Assembly: GCA_030544235.1 (NCBI GenBank)
Contig: CM060469.1
Location: forward strand, 13,448,017 to 13,512,016
Direction: 5' to 3'
DNA: 64,000 nucleotides
Source: Lepturacanthus savala
Taxonomy: Eukaryota; Chordata; Actinopteri; Scombriformes; Trichiuridae
Made by a program: the position numbers and the translations under genes. A model generated the notes under the pieces. The model was not told the DNA's origin. It saw only the letters and a list, made by a program, of their open reading frames with translations, and searched no databases. This document shows positions 24,601-36,595 of the stretch, in pieces. Numbering within the stretch: position 1 is the stretch's first letter; each line of letters starts with the position of its first letter.

Positions 24601-25460
24601 AGTAAAGTAACTAGCTGGCACTCCGGTGGTCATTAGCAGTTAAGAAGCATACTCATCGATGCTTTAATGACTTTTTATTACTCTCCCTGCCTATATTTCC
24701 AGTCTGTATCACCACTGTTCCCAACCCCTCCAAAAATTATATTTGTTTTTCCCTGATAAAATAAATTGGAAATTAAATTACAAACTATGTCATATCCGTA
24801 TGCTGCCATGTCATGTCACTAACACTTTTTCACACCTCATCCAAAATCAGCTGAGCTCAACTCTCTCTCATTCTTCCAGTAAACCAGCTTAAACCTCATA
24901 ATGAACATATTCATGCTTTTATTCCTTGTTCCATTCCTTTCATTTTAATATCGACACCTCTTCCCACCTTGTCTTCCTCCTGCAGCACTCTGCTTAACAA
25001 CGATGACCCTCGCTGACCTTTACACAACCTCACTGTCTTTCCCTGAGTAGCTAATGGCCAGCAGGTCTCATCTCTCTATTGACCCCTTGCCCATAGGTGA
25101 ATTATGGCACCTGAGTGGCGGTCTAATGCGGCAGGTCTTGACACGGAGACATCAGTCCAGAAGGGCCGGGCCAGGCAGACTAATGATGCAGACATTGGTA
25201 AATGACGGGCGATGTTACAGGGAGACAGAGACAGACGGAGGGAGAGAGAGAGAGAGAAAGAGAGAGAGTTTATTAGGGCTGATTGCTTCATCATTGTATA
25301 GGGAAGAAAAGCAGAAATACTTTGGACTTCATTTCTCCAGGGTGACTGTTTCTACACAACTTCATCCCAGGCACTGATCAATGCATTGATTATGGACTTG
25401 ATATGAGAGCTGATTGTGAATCTGGTGGATTCCAAATGCTGCTCTTGACTAGCTGACAGT
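24601..25460. other. No gene seen; GA tract
   Basis: Unique sequence. An imperfect GA tract lies at 25242-25268. No exon or transposon recognised. Confidence 0.45.
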
Positions 25461-25640
25461 CAATTCATTTCAGTTCAATTCAGTTCAATAGGCTTCACTG
25501 GCTTGATATTTGCTAAGGGTTGCCATAGCACAATTGTGATTATGAAAGACTATGATAAGGTTTGAAATGAACAAGCATAATATGGAAATGCAATAAAATA
25601 AAATAGATAATGATGTAAATATATACCATAAAATGATTGT
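25461..25640 (-). mobile_element. Fish retrotransposon-tail-like repeat
   Basis: Starts with a degenerate cagttcaatt tandem and continues with ggcttcactgg, gggttgccatagcaca and an A-rich block (aataaaataaaatag). This resembles a fish repeat in which a ttcaattcag tandem adjoins 'ttgccaaagca'. Orientation is inferred from the tandem tail lying at the left. Family not assigned. Confidence 0.45.
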
Positions 25641-28619
25641 GTATTTGCGAATTCTTTTTATACTGGACTAGTGCAGTGCTTGTAGGAAGTATGTACTCCT
25701 ATAGAAAGTGGAAGCTTAAGTAGATTTTTTTTATATTTGGCCAAATAAGGATGTGTTGGATAGAAAAAAGTGTACATTGGGTAAGGCATGGAGATACACT
25801 GAGATAAGGAGAAACATGGAAATACAGTTATTGTAAGAAAAAGGGCTACACTTACACTGTTACTTACATTGTTTTGATAGGCTAAGTGAAACCGGATTCA
25901 TGAAAAATCTCTTACTTTATACATTTTCCTGTATATTGCAAAGACCCGGACATGTTACTGTAATATGTGTTTCTAAATAAATGAGTTTAGGATCAGATTA
26001 TGTTCTGTTAGGTGATAGTGCTGGGATTTCCTGAGCGTCTTGGAATAAGGCCCACAGCAGCCCGTGTTATCGTGAGGAATAAATTAGCAGCTAATCCGGC
26101 TAACATTTTAGCATGTGGTTTTTGAGAGACGTTACAATACTTTCATTACATTGGCTGCATGATCGGTGCAAGAAGAAATGGGACAACGGAGCTTTGAATT
26201 GTATTGAAAGCGCTGGTAAGCTGTAACGAAAGTGCTGCTGTAGGATAGCGCTGTAATATGTAAGTCTGTGGAAATTGAACTTTGAATGATAGTTCCGTTT
26301 AAAAAAATAAACAAATAAAAAAAATTCTTCAAAAAAGGATATTGTGCCATGGGCAAGCTATATATGCAAAAGCTGAGGTTGATCTGATAAACGGATATGT
26401 GAGCCACAAATACACACAGACAAGCAGACATCCCATGCTTTCATAGATGGACATTCCTTGTTCCATATATAACAATAAGAACATTTACTGACAATAAATA
26501 TACGGATAATGCAAGGCAGTTGTTATGAAAAAGAAAATAGTGGCGGTGAGAAGAATATAGTTAGTATATTTATGTCTATCTCTCTGTGTTTTTTGCCTTC
26601 TGCTTGTCTCTTTGTCATGGCAGGAAGTGACATATTTAGCAGCCAACACCATACCCTTTCTTTGCCCCCAGACCGAGGGGTCAGTTCCCCCTTTCTCTCA
26701 GACTTCTGTAGTTTTGACATTCTGTTAGAAAGTGCAACTCTGCCTGTAGAGCTCCCTCATTACAGTGACAGCACATGCTCTCTGGGCAGCAGGTCTGACC
26801 TTCTCTAGCGCCGCACTATGGCCACTCAGTCTGTACTTTGTCAATGTCTTTCTCAGGTTCTAATCAGTTATTCTTCAGATCCAAACATGTTTCCAGTTTG
26901 TGATGTGAGCGTATGATATCCTTCCAATAAGTGATGTATTGTGTTAGATCATGTCTTAGTTTAACTGCTCTGATTCTGGCTGGGTTTTGTGATCTTAGAA
27001 GGTGAAAGGCCAGTCAGCCTCAGGACCAGTTGGCCGACAAGGCTCCTTTCTATGTTCAATTCTTTGCAAGGACTTTATAATGGGAACAGTCAGAGTCGCT
27101 CTTTTTTCATATGCCTCCAGCATCTGAATACTTAGCAGTAAAGACTTCAGTCTTTTTAAGTGATGTCTCATTTTGCCCATTATTCACACTTTGTTTGTGC
27201 CGCACAGATAAAATGTCGCTGTCTGGGGGTGATAACTCTTCATTATATGCTAGAGAAGGTCTTTGAAGGTCAGTTTTTAACACGTCCGGTCATGTTTTTA
27301 ATTTGAAAGAAAGATGATTCTGCATCACACTCTCTAAAAGGCAATTAGGCTTTGTTAGTGTGTGTTTGTTCCTATCCCTCTTTCTCAACCTCCTGACTGC
27401 ACACAAACGGCGTTTCTCCTCTGGAGCCTGGACACATTCTGCCTCCTGCTGTCAGCGCTGAGGAGACCCGCTCCTCCTTCACCTCTTCTCCTCCTCTTTC
27501 CTCCTCCTTCTCCCCATTACCCCCTCTTTTTCCCTGGCCTGAGACAGAGGACATGTGATGACAGAGGTGTCAGCACGGGTCACAGCGATCCTCTCCTGCC
27601 GTCCTGTTCCCACTGGCCCGGGAGTTGATACATTCCACCCCGTTCTCGGTCCCCACCAATCTGCGCTCGGTGTTCTCAGGAGCCGCATTCCTACCCATCA
27701 AGAGCTCACACCACTCCAACCTTACAGGGGTCTGGTTACACTGGACTATAGTGGAAGCAAAGCCTGTGTGAATGTTTCTCCCTCTAAACCTTCATCCAGA
27801 TTAGTTATTGTGAGTATCTCGGGCTGTCTCTTTCTTTCCTTCTCTGTGCCTATCCGCTTTTCCTTTTTCCATCGTTGTGTACCATTTTTTTCCACAGTCT
27901 CTCTAGCTTCGAGCCCAGTTGAAGTCCGCCACATATATATTATGGATGGTAGCGTAGTTAGGGTTCAAATTACCACCTGCCAGGGGGCAAATTAGCAGCA
28001 ATATTTGTCTTTGGAGGATAAATCAATAAAGGTCATTTAACACACCCCTCTGTTACTTTCACACAAAAAGCATTTCACAGCCTTGGGGGTGTATGGGTCC
28101 TGGTCTTAGATTTGTCTCTGCAGATTTCCTTTACCAATTAAAGCATTGGAGTCCAGACACCAAATTCGTTTCCTTATCTGATTTCTATTCCTTTCTCACA
28201 CAGCAAAAAATAATGTCTCTATATAACATGTACTTCATATTTTGTTCTTATACATATTCATATCTGAACATTGAATCTTGTTGAACAAAAAGCAGACATA
28301 AATCATGCATCCATTTTTTTTTGGTGCACACAACCCCAGTTCAGGGTCACAGACAGTGGAGATCAGGTTTCAAAAAAATGATTCAGTGTGAGTGAATAAA
28401 TTAAACTGTTCTTGCTTAATAATTCCGCACTTTAACAATGGAAATTGCGTCTCCGTTTCATACTGCCGTGCAGAAGTGTAGTGTTGTAGAGTCGGGTGGT
28501 GGGATGACAGCCAGCGGGCCACGCCCCCCTCAGCCATCCCGCCATATGACAGAGGTCTGAGAACTGCTACCACGGCTGTCAATCATGTTGTCTGTCAAGT
28601 TGTTTTTTTTACAGCAGTA
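25641..28619. other. No gene seen; possible SINE-tail scrap
   Basis: Mostly unique sequence. Around 28303-28360 a catccattt block followed by ccccagttcagggtcac resembles a degenerate SINE tail. A 146-codon frame (27555-27995) has no recognisable domain and overlaps frames on the other strand. Confidence 0.4.
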
Positions 28620-28657
28620 AACTAATTAACTACTAATTAAACTACAACTAATTAAAA
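28620..28657. promoter_or_regulatory. Triplet of TAATTA homeodomain cores
   Basis: TAATTA occurs at 28623-28628, 28634-28639 and 28649-28654, each followed by A and two preceded by 'ac'. TAATTA is the classic antennapedia-class homeodomain core. Three in 32 bp may be a binding cluster or simply a small AT-rich tandem expansion. Confidence 0.35.
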
Positions 28658-29162
28658 CTTATCAGAAAAATGTTGTACTCGAACAAACATCAGTGTGATA
28701 AGAACTATCTAAAATGACATAAACTATCTTTGGGAAAAATGCATTTGCTGTGTATTTAAATTTTTTTATTTTCGCTCATGTTCCAGCCACTAACATGAGG
28801 ATTGGATTTAAGACCTCAGTATGTCTTGGCTTCACTTTTGTGAAGCTGTTACGTCATCCTCTTTATATACAGTCAATTGTAACAACCAACAATAGGTTCA
28901 AAGGCTAGGTATAAATTTAAAGGTGTTGTTCAACCTTCCCCTTAGCATTATGGAGCTTTTAGTGTCTTGCAGCTAATTGTTTTGGTTTTATGCCTACATC
29001 TTCATTGTTTTGGCTGCAGCCTAATAGCTCTCATCAACCTTGGTTTCAGCAGGAGTACAGTGGAGAAATAAAGAAAGGGTTAGGGTGGAAGTGGAAACTG
29101 CATCTGTGTGTTGCGGTTATTTTTACTGGCAAGTTACCACATATTTTTGGAGGAATGCGAAA
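28658..29162. other. Spacer with fish repeat remnant
   Basis: At about 28840-28880 the sequence tgaagctgttacgtcatcct and ctttatatacagtcaattg matches a phrase I know from an abundant fish repeat ('ctttatatacagtctatg'). Ends are not visible. The rest is unassigned. Confidence 0.4.
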
Positions 29163-29205
29163 AAGAATTATCAGTGTATCATTTCATGATACACTGATAA
29201 TTCTT
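29163..29205. repeat. Perfect hairpin, 20-bp arms, 3-nt loop
   Basis: Left arm aagaattatcagtgtatcat (29163-29182) is exactly complementary to atgatacactgataattctt (29186-29205), with loop ttc. It lies 85 bp before the minisatellite array. It could be a remnant of a palindromic element or a microRNA-like stem, though the arm is short for a microRNA precursor. Confidence 0.95.
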
Positions 29206-29290
29206 CGTATTCGTATTCTTCTTCGCTCACATACAAAAACTACAGGTGCACCGCCAATAATAGTTCCCGGTAATTCACTTCGGTTGTGGA

Positions 29291-29614
29291 GTTTTCTTTT
29301 ATTTGCAGCGCTGTTTCTATTATTTGCAGCAGCATTTCTTTTTGGTTGCAGCATTTCTTTTATTTGCAGCGTTTCTTTTATTTGCAGCGCTGTTTCTATT
29401 ATTTGCAGTGCTGTTTCTATTATTTGCAGTGCTGTTTCTTTTATTTGCAGCGCTGTTCCTTTTATTTGCAGCAGCATTTCTTTTTGGTTGCAGCATTTCT
29501 TTTATTTGCAGCAGCATTTCTTTTTGGTTGCAGCGTTTCTTTTATTTGCAGCGCTGTTTCTTTTATTTGCAGCGCTGTTTCTTTTATTTGCAGCAGCATT
29601 TCTTTTATTTGCAG
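29291..29614. repeat. Minisatellite, 16 units of 18/21/22 bp
   Basis: Sixteen tandem units each end in (t)ttgcag. The commonest form is cgctgtttcttttatttgcag (21 bp); others are catttcttttatttgcag (18 bp) and a cagcatttctttttggttgcag-type form (22 bp). The pyrimidine-rich stretch plus CAG imitates a 3' splice site in each unit. No frame of the unit contains a stop on the + strand, which explains long hydrophobic open frames of up to 242 codons here. I see no reason to call them genes. Confidence 0.97.
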
Positions 29615-30164
29615 CATTGAGGGTTCCCGGCCACCGTCGTTTTGTGCTAAAAAGCTCTGATAAGCCCATAGTACGCTACCAGATCACCAAACACACGGCG
29701 GATGCATTGCAACCCTGAAATAATCCAGACATCAACCAAGGGAGCTGTATGTATGAACACAAATCAGCCAGCTCAGAATCCAAAAGACTTAAATCAGCCA
29801 ACCTGCGAGTACAAAGTCTGCATTTTTCACACTGGACCTTCAAGTGTGAATATGTGAATATATTCGGCAAATTTGATGGTGCTAAAGGGGCGTGTTGATG
29901 ATGTTTCTCTCATGTGGTTGCAAGACACAAATCTGGCTTTTCTTGAAGAGTTGTAGCATTTATTTACTGAGAAACAGCCTAAACTGTACATATGTTGCAC
30001 TGCTACTTCCACAGATACAGGCTAATTTAACTTCCTCAGTTCCCATGACCAGCTTCACCATAAAAACATAAACAGTCTGACTTTCTCACTGACTCTATCC
30101 CTCTCACTCCCTACACATCATGTGCTACATCATAAAACAGACTTGGAAAGAGACTGTGATTTTA
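29615..30164. other. No gene seen
   Basis: Flank of the minisatellite. gttcccgg occurs on both sides of the array (about 29264 and 29623), suggesting the array expanded inside a single older repeat. Otherwise unassigned. Confidence 0.35.
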
Positions 30165-30312
30165 GGTCATATCTAAGTATTTCCAGTATGTGTGAATGTG
30201 TCTGAGACGGACGATGTCCAATGGTGTGCTGCGTGTATGAAAGGTAAACTTCAGACAATGTCCAGACCCGATTCTCTGGACATTGTCCAGAGTGCATATG
30301 TGAAAGAGGCTA
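30165..30312. mobile_element. Fish repeat fragment with 13-bp inverted repeat
   Basis: gacaatgtccaga (30254-30266) and tctggacattgtc (30275-30287) form a perfect inverted repeat with an 8-nt spacer. The flanks (gagacggacgatgtcca, gcatatgtgaaagagg) resemble phrases of a fish repeat built on 'acaatgtcc'. Ends not defined. Confidence 0.5.
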
Positions 30313-32421
30313 AAATGATCAGCAACAAATGAACCTAACATGTTTAGCACAGCCAGATTTTTTTTTTTTGTTGTTGGAGACCAAAACAGAGGGAAAGGAA
30401 GAGGAAGAGATTAGACTTGCCTTAGTCTGCTGATCAGAAACACAAATGGAAGCATGTGTTGCTTTCTGCCACCTGGATGTGTAAATAGGCACCTGTTTGC
30501 TAACAGGTTTTGCCACAAGGATTTTACAAGATGACAATATGTCAGTGTTGGGTTTACAGTTTGTTCTTCTGGTGCTGCTTTGTGTTTAAAAGTCAACTAA
30601 GTCAAATATCTCACTAACTTGTAACAATACCTTTTAAAAACTAGTTATATTGAACCTTGTATTGTGAGCAAGAGGCGACGAGCATGTTTTATGCATAGGG
30701 AAAGTCTACATGTCTACAGCTGTCCTAAAGTTTTATTTAATTTCTATTTCTTTCTTACTTCAATCTTTTCCGATATTACAGCCTTGCACCATATCCCCTC
30801 GCCCAAGGCTATATCAACGACAGTCTGACAGATGGTATTGAACAAGAAAGCTAAAATCAGATTCCTGCCGCCCCATGAGTGTTCACTTTGCTAAAGTTCT
30901 CATTACCTGAGGGAGACAAGAGCTGGAGAAGTCTCATTTTAGTGAGATTTCAGAAGCCAGGTACCCAGACCTTATATCTTTATATTCAATGTTTCAGATG
31001 CAATCTCCCCCACATTTCTCTCTCTTCTCTTGGTTATGAAGTAACCCCTGCCAAATACGTTGGCTTTTCTCCCTTGGCTAATCTCACATCATCACATCAG
31101 GCCTGTTGTATTGATTTCTGTGGAAAGTAGTCCTAAATTGCTCTTCCTTTGTCAATCTGAGGCTTGTTACCAGGCAACAGGATGACCCAACTCTCCTAAG
31201 CTTCCTCAACCTGCCCCACAACCCCAAACACACATACACACACATGCTCAATTACGCCCTTGACACAGTGCCAAAAATGCAATCTGAAAGTACCTTTCCC
31301 CCTTCTAATGTGAGATATGAAACAACGCTGGTGACAAATATGTTTCAGCACATGCAAACACCAAATCGATGTTGGAAGGCAAAGCGTGTTTTTATTGAAG
31401 GTATTCAATTACTCGACGTGAAATTTCTTGCATGAAACCCTTTTACTTCACTTCCCTTTAAAGTTTCATGAAACAAAAGCAACACAACATGAAGTGGAAT
31501 CTGCAGAAGCAGTGTTATTTAAATGCGCGAATGTGCGGGGCCTCCTAATTTTGATTAGAAATGTGTTGTAGTGACTTTGTGGCATTTTGATGAATGATGA
31601 AAATAATGGTAGCCTTTCAGTTAGAAACGGTGTCGGCTGTGTAGTAATTTAATCCCATGAATACATTGCTTGAGGCCATTTGGTTAAATATTGTGTTTCC
31701 CATTAGAAGTGATGACTGTCAGGACAAATTCTTTTTGAAGAATTTTAGTGAAGACGAATTGTCACTGGCTTTTTGAGAGATTAACCGAATATTCAAATAC
31801 AATTATTCAAACACAATTCTTCATATTAATCACATTTAGATGATGTTTCTCTGCTCTCTAAACTCATTTTTCATTTGTCACTGCTCAAACTCCTCAATCG
31901 AAAGTGTGACCTCGTTTGAGTAATTCCTGTCTAATTCAAATATTAAATCTGAAATGCACCACATAGCTGGAGCGGACGCACACATACATAATGTTCACAA
32001 CCTCAGAGCATCATTAGTGTATGTGTGTGTGTGTACGCAGGGGTGGGGGGTTACGTTTTGGACCACCTGCTTCTGTCACCTGGGACATACTTTACATGAT
32101 TGAGCCAAATGCTTGAGATTGGACACACATGACAACATTCAGGAATCAAGGCTGGATATAATTTTATTTTTTCTTTTTCTTTTCTTCTTTTTTTTTTGGC
32201 AAGAAAAAAATGTGCATCGGTGTGCTCCCACCTGTACCACCATGTCTGTAACACCGATAACTTATTGAAAACAAACACACAACTGACGGAAAGAGATTGA
32301 GTTTTTAATGAGAATAAAACAGACCGAAGCGGAAACGCTGGTTGCCCATACAAATTGCTGCAATAACCATATCTACATTAAAGCTTTGTAATAACTTATA
32401 GTGCATTGCTTTATTGAGGTT
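30313..32421. other. No gene seen
   Basis: Unique AT-rich sequence with T runs near 30359 and 32190. No exon or transposon recognised. Around 31900-31950 the sequence is repeat-free and TAAT-containing but not distinctive. Confidence 0.4.
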
Positions 32422-32443
32422 GGGGGGGGGGGGGGGGGGGGGG
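32422..32443. repeat. (G)22 homopolymer
   Basis: Twenty-two consecutive G on the + strand. Its length in a real genome should be treated with caution, because such runs are prone to sequencing error. Confidence 0.95.
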
Positions 32444-33048
32444 AGAAAAAATAAATGCCTATCTGCAGTGTTTCTGAATTAATATCTCATTATGTTTTCA
32501 CATCATCATTTTTTGGTCTCATTTTAAAAAGGCAGGGGATTACACACTAATTACATATTGCATGGTGGGGAATGTCTCTACTAGTGATGAATAAAAGTCC
32601 AACTGCTCACAGGGAAGTATTCCTCTTTCGCCAAGGGGGAATGCTGTTCTTAATCAATCAAGTTAGCTTCATAGTAGAGAGTATAATGAATCAGAGTAAA
32701 ACCTCTTGATCAGTCATATCTGTTTATTTGTCACTATCTCCGGATGCTTCCTGTTTGTCATTTTTATTTAACAAAATAGCCTTCCTGTGACTTTAAGATT
32801 TACTACCGTAGCATGAATGACATCACCATGTTACTGCGTTTCCATCATAATTTGGTCAGACTTGAAACAAATTTCCACTCTGTGTTCATTAAAACATTCT
32901 CCGACTCCTTTATGTCACAGGGGCTTTATCTCCCCTTCCATGCACATATTCAAAACACAAAACTGAAAAAAAAGAAATCCCTCGCCATCACATCTTCCTA
33001 CTGATGAAATTAGCTCCTTTTAGAAATGATTTCAAATGGGACTGTGAC
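32444..33048. other. No gene seen
   Basis: Unique AT-rich spacer without recognised features. Confidence 0.4.

Positions 33049-33090
<42 letters not shown>
33049..33090. repeat. TG array with CGCGCG interruption
   Basis: Alternating purine-pyrimidine for 42 bp, mostly TG, with cgcgcg in the middle. Such composition favours left-handed Z-DNA under torsion. Confidence 0.97.
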
Positions 33091-33592
33091 TCTCCGCATC
33101 ACGGGGAAGCTGCAGTGATAGCCTGAGGCTGCACTCCTCTCTATGTATCTGATCCAGGCCTAATGAAGCTGAAAGCCTGGCAGTTGTGAGCAGCATCTGC
33201 AGAGCCACAGAGTGATGGGCATCTCATTCGGCTGCCGCATCCCAGGGGGGCTGCACACATCTGAGGACCCTGCCTGCTGTTTGCACAGTGACTCGGTGCC
33301 CCCGTGCACCCGCGCTGCAGAAGGTCATGCCACATATGCTGTGGATGCCATCTGGAAGGTCTGCTTGACTGCCACAGCAGCCACTCATGCCACCCTATAT
33401 AACCGGCTCAGAGGCTGATCAAATACATGTCTTTTTCTTTTTTTTTTTGAAAATTCAACTGCCATTTTTTTTTTTTTTTTTGTCAACAAGCATACCGTCA
33501 CATAAACGCCAATGTAACTAGTCAAATACATGTTATCTGTACTCTTGTTCTGATGGCAGACACATATCACTATAGAAATCAGGGAACCCAAA

Positions 33593-33593
<1 letters not shown>
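33091..33593. other. No gene seen
   Basis: GC-balanced stretch (33091-33420) followed by T runs at about 33440-33449 and 33467-33481. No exon recognised; frames on both strands are short. Confidence 0.4.

Positions 33594-33682
<89 letters not shown>
33594..33682. repeat. (TA)44 microsatellite
   Basis: Uninterrupted TA for 89 bp, self-complementary and able to extrude as a cruciform. It ends in atgcgcg. Confidence 0.99.
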
Positions 33683-33689
<7 letters not shown>

Positions 33690-34027
33690 ACCTCTGGATA
33701 AGTTAAAATATGCATAAATATTCAAACATATTACATGTTTTCATGTGCATACATTGCCAGGTTTAAAATGTTGATGAAATACACAGCTGTAAGAAACCCA
33801 ATTTTAGTGTATGTCACTTTAAGACTGTCAACTGTTCATAATTTGTTTAAAATGAACATCCCACTACACCAGGTATATAGTATAATCATGCTTAATGTAT
33901 AAATGTTTTCTTATCTGTTTCAGATTGGTCATGAGACTTATCTTAACCACAATTGACATAATAAGTTATTAATATAAGGACAAATATAAGGAGTTGGTGT
34001 CTTAGACCTACTTGACAGGCTATTAAT

Positions 34028-34029
<2 letters not shown>
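33683..34029. other. No gene seen
   Basis: AT-rich spacer between two AT arrays; nothing recognised. Confidence 0.45.

Positions 34030-34074
<45 letters not shown>
34030..34074. repeat. (TA)22 microsatellite
   Basis: Uninterrupted TA for 45 bp, about 350 bp from the longer array. Confidence 0.99.
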
Positions 34075-34076
<2 letters not shown>

Positions 34077-36393
34077 CATGAACAGCTGGAGACATTTCAA
34101 CCCAAAGATTGTTATGTATATAATCTCATAGCATTGGTTAGCACCCATTAGCAAAGCGAATGGGCTCCTATCACCCAGCCGTTTCCGATGTAGAAAGCAT
34201 GAAGATTTAGCCGGTAAAGCTCCGAGCATTATAAAGTCAACGCTCTGAGTTCCTCCAGGCTCATTGCTGTTGGATTCCTGTATGCCATCTTGGACAAATT
34301 AACTGTCCTGGGATGAGTGCGGGCCTGGCCATCCTTTTCCGCCCTGGAGACTGAGAGTCTGCTATAAGCTGCAGATTGGACTGTGAGCTTTAAACCACCT
34401 ACCACACTTGTTTTGTTCCTCTATTGAGTTGAGACAACTGCAGTAGTAGAGTCTAAAAAACATTCTTTGGACACAGATTTACACACCGCAAGTCTGCATG
34501 TATGTCCATGAGGGGAGACTTGATGTGGGGATTTGCACTGCCTGCTCACGTCCGAATTGATGTATGCCGATCTTTGCGTGGAAATGACCGTACACCTAGT
34601 TTTCTGTCATCCGTTTGTTTGATAAACGAGGGCCAACATGTGCATAGTGTTCAAAAGGGTGTATTAAAGTTCATTTTAATTGACTGCAGGTGGAATTAGC
34701 ATCAACGCACAGTGACTGATGCTCATTCATGTCGGGAAACGGCAATTGTGGTCTCTCCCTCGCTCTCTTTCCCGTTTTATTATTATTATTTATTCTTTCA
34801 TGTTGACACTTCCCAATTTCCACCATCTGGATATGATTAAATTACAGGCATTAATATGACGAGTGAGTCCCATGCAACAGGGTCTGGGTTGTTATACCCC
34901 ATACATCTAAATATAGATTTAATAACAGTGGCTGTTTTTTCATCAGTGGCCTGAAATGCTTACAGTGCAATCTGCATCTTTCTCCCCCCCCTCTCGCTGT
35001 GCATATAAACTTTAAAATACATATCTGAAAATGAACAGGAGTACTCACTCTTTCTCTATCTCTGTCTGTAATGAGGAGAGCAGAAGACTGAATGTCTGAC
35101 CATTCGCTTTTCAAGCTACATTAAACACGGAGCCAGAAGAGATGCTCCTTGGCAGATTTCATAAGAGTGGTATAATAAAAAAGGGACCTCTACCCAGTGG
35201 TGTACTGCAGCGAAGGCATTTAGACAAAATGACTAACTGATAGGCCTCCTTCTTTGCTACTCTTTCTCGACTAAAAGCATTATCTTCAAGCAAACCCCAT
35301 GGATTCTCTGAAGTCTTCTTACGATGCTCACCTGTATCGCCACAATGATGAGTGTGCATCTTTTAAAAATAAGAGAGAGCAGGACAGACGTACCAGGAAA
35401 TGTGAGGCATCCTCATGATAAGATGACAGCATCCTGTCGAATGAGAGAGGGAGACAGCCTCAACTAAACTGACAGGAATCACACAGGAGATGGTGATGTA
35501 CTCAATGTATTCACTCCACCGTGACATGTTGAGGATATCTCGCTGCGAATGTTGTGCCAGGAAGCTTTAACGTCAGTGTGTCGCTCGCTCAATTCCTGTG
35601 TCAATTAGTTTAGATTACCTCGAAAGGAAATCAAATTACCGCCTTGATGCGAAGGTATTATTTATCAAAATTTGCACACTTGCAACACAGTGAATTCATA
35701 ATAGACCTGGTGAAAAGTGCTTCGTCTCCCCTTTCAGCCGCTATATTCCTGTGGTTTCTTCTGCTCGGGCTGCTGACAACCATTGGTTCTGTTTGCCTTT
35801 GTGCAGCTTCCGCAGGGTATACTGAATATGTCTGACCCACTGTCTTTTATGGAACATCTTCCAGTGGTTCCTAATTACCTTTGGTTTTATGGTCAGACCT
35901 GTGTCAGTCCTCCGCTCAATTTGTTGTGAAATATGGCTTGGCCTTGGGTTCAAGCAGGGGAGAAAACACAGTGCATTGATTAATCAAGGCATGCAGGTTC
36001 AACCTCTGTTCTCAGAGAAGTCAATTCAATGACATGTTTTCACCTGGGGCACATTCCACTAGTCTGAAGTTGCTTCCTCTCCTTAATTAATTTCCTTCTA
36101 TCTTTCCTTCATCTCTCTCTCTCTCTTCCTACTTCCTCTAAGTAATTGAAAATGTTAAAAAGCTGTTCAATCTTTCAAAAAAGCTAAAACTAAATTATGC
36201 AAGGCAAGCAGATGATTTGGTAGCCCTGTGTGAGCAAGATCAGAAGCCCCTTTTATACAGTCTGTTCGAGGCAGAATTGCCTTTATTCTGCCTTACTGTT
36301 AAGGTTCTTTCATTGAATCGGAGGGCAGAGTGTTTCCACCATTAATCCAGTAGAGGTGGCTCCAGCGTATTTTCGCCACTGCAGAGGACACAT
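34075..36393. other. No gene seen
   Basis: Unique sequence with a C run near 34984, CT runs near 36113-36126, and no recognisable exon or transposon. Confidence 0.4.
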
Positions 36394-36595
36394 TAATGCA
36401 ATTACTGAAATTTAAATGGACTTGTTAGTTTTTACATTTGTCTTATGTAAAGATAGTGACAGGTGCTGTGTTGTGTCAGAGAAGCAGAGACAGTCTTTAC
36501 ACTCAGCGTCAGTTTGCTTCACTGTTACTGGACCACTGCTGCTATTCCAACTTTAATTTTCTGGATTGATTTGTTTCAATAAGATTCTGAGGTAA
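36394..36595 (+). repeat. Direct repeat pair, copy 1
   Basis: A 133-bp core (36463-36595) matches 39195-39327 at about 115 positions (roughly 86%), and the upstream block taatgcaattactgaaattt matches as well. Between these blocks the second copy is longer. No coding content. Either an unclassified dispersed repeat or an old local duplication. Confidence 0.85.

Noticed and set aside
27555..27995. 146-codon frame on the plus strand
   Set aside because: Overlapped by minus-strand frames and without recognisable protein content.
29163..29205. microRNA precursor
   Set aside because: The stem is only 20 bp with a 3-nt loop, shorter than a typical precursor, and matches no microRNA I know. Kept as a hairpin only.
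29291..29614. CRISPR-like array
   Set aside because: Units are contiguous without unique spacers, in a eukaryotic context; this is a minisatellite.
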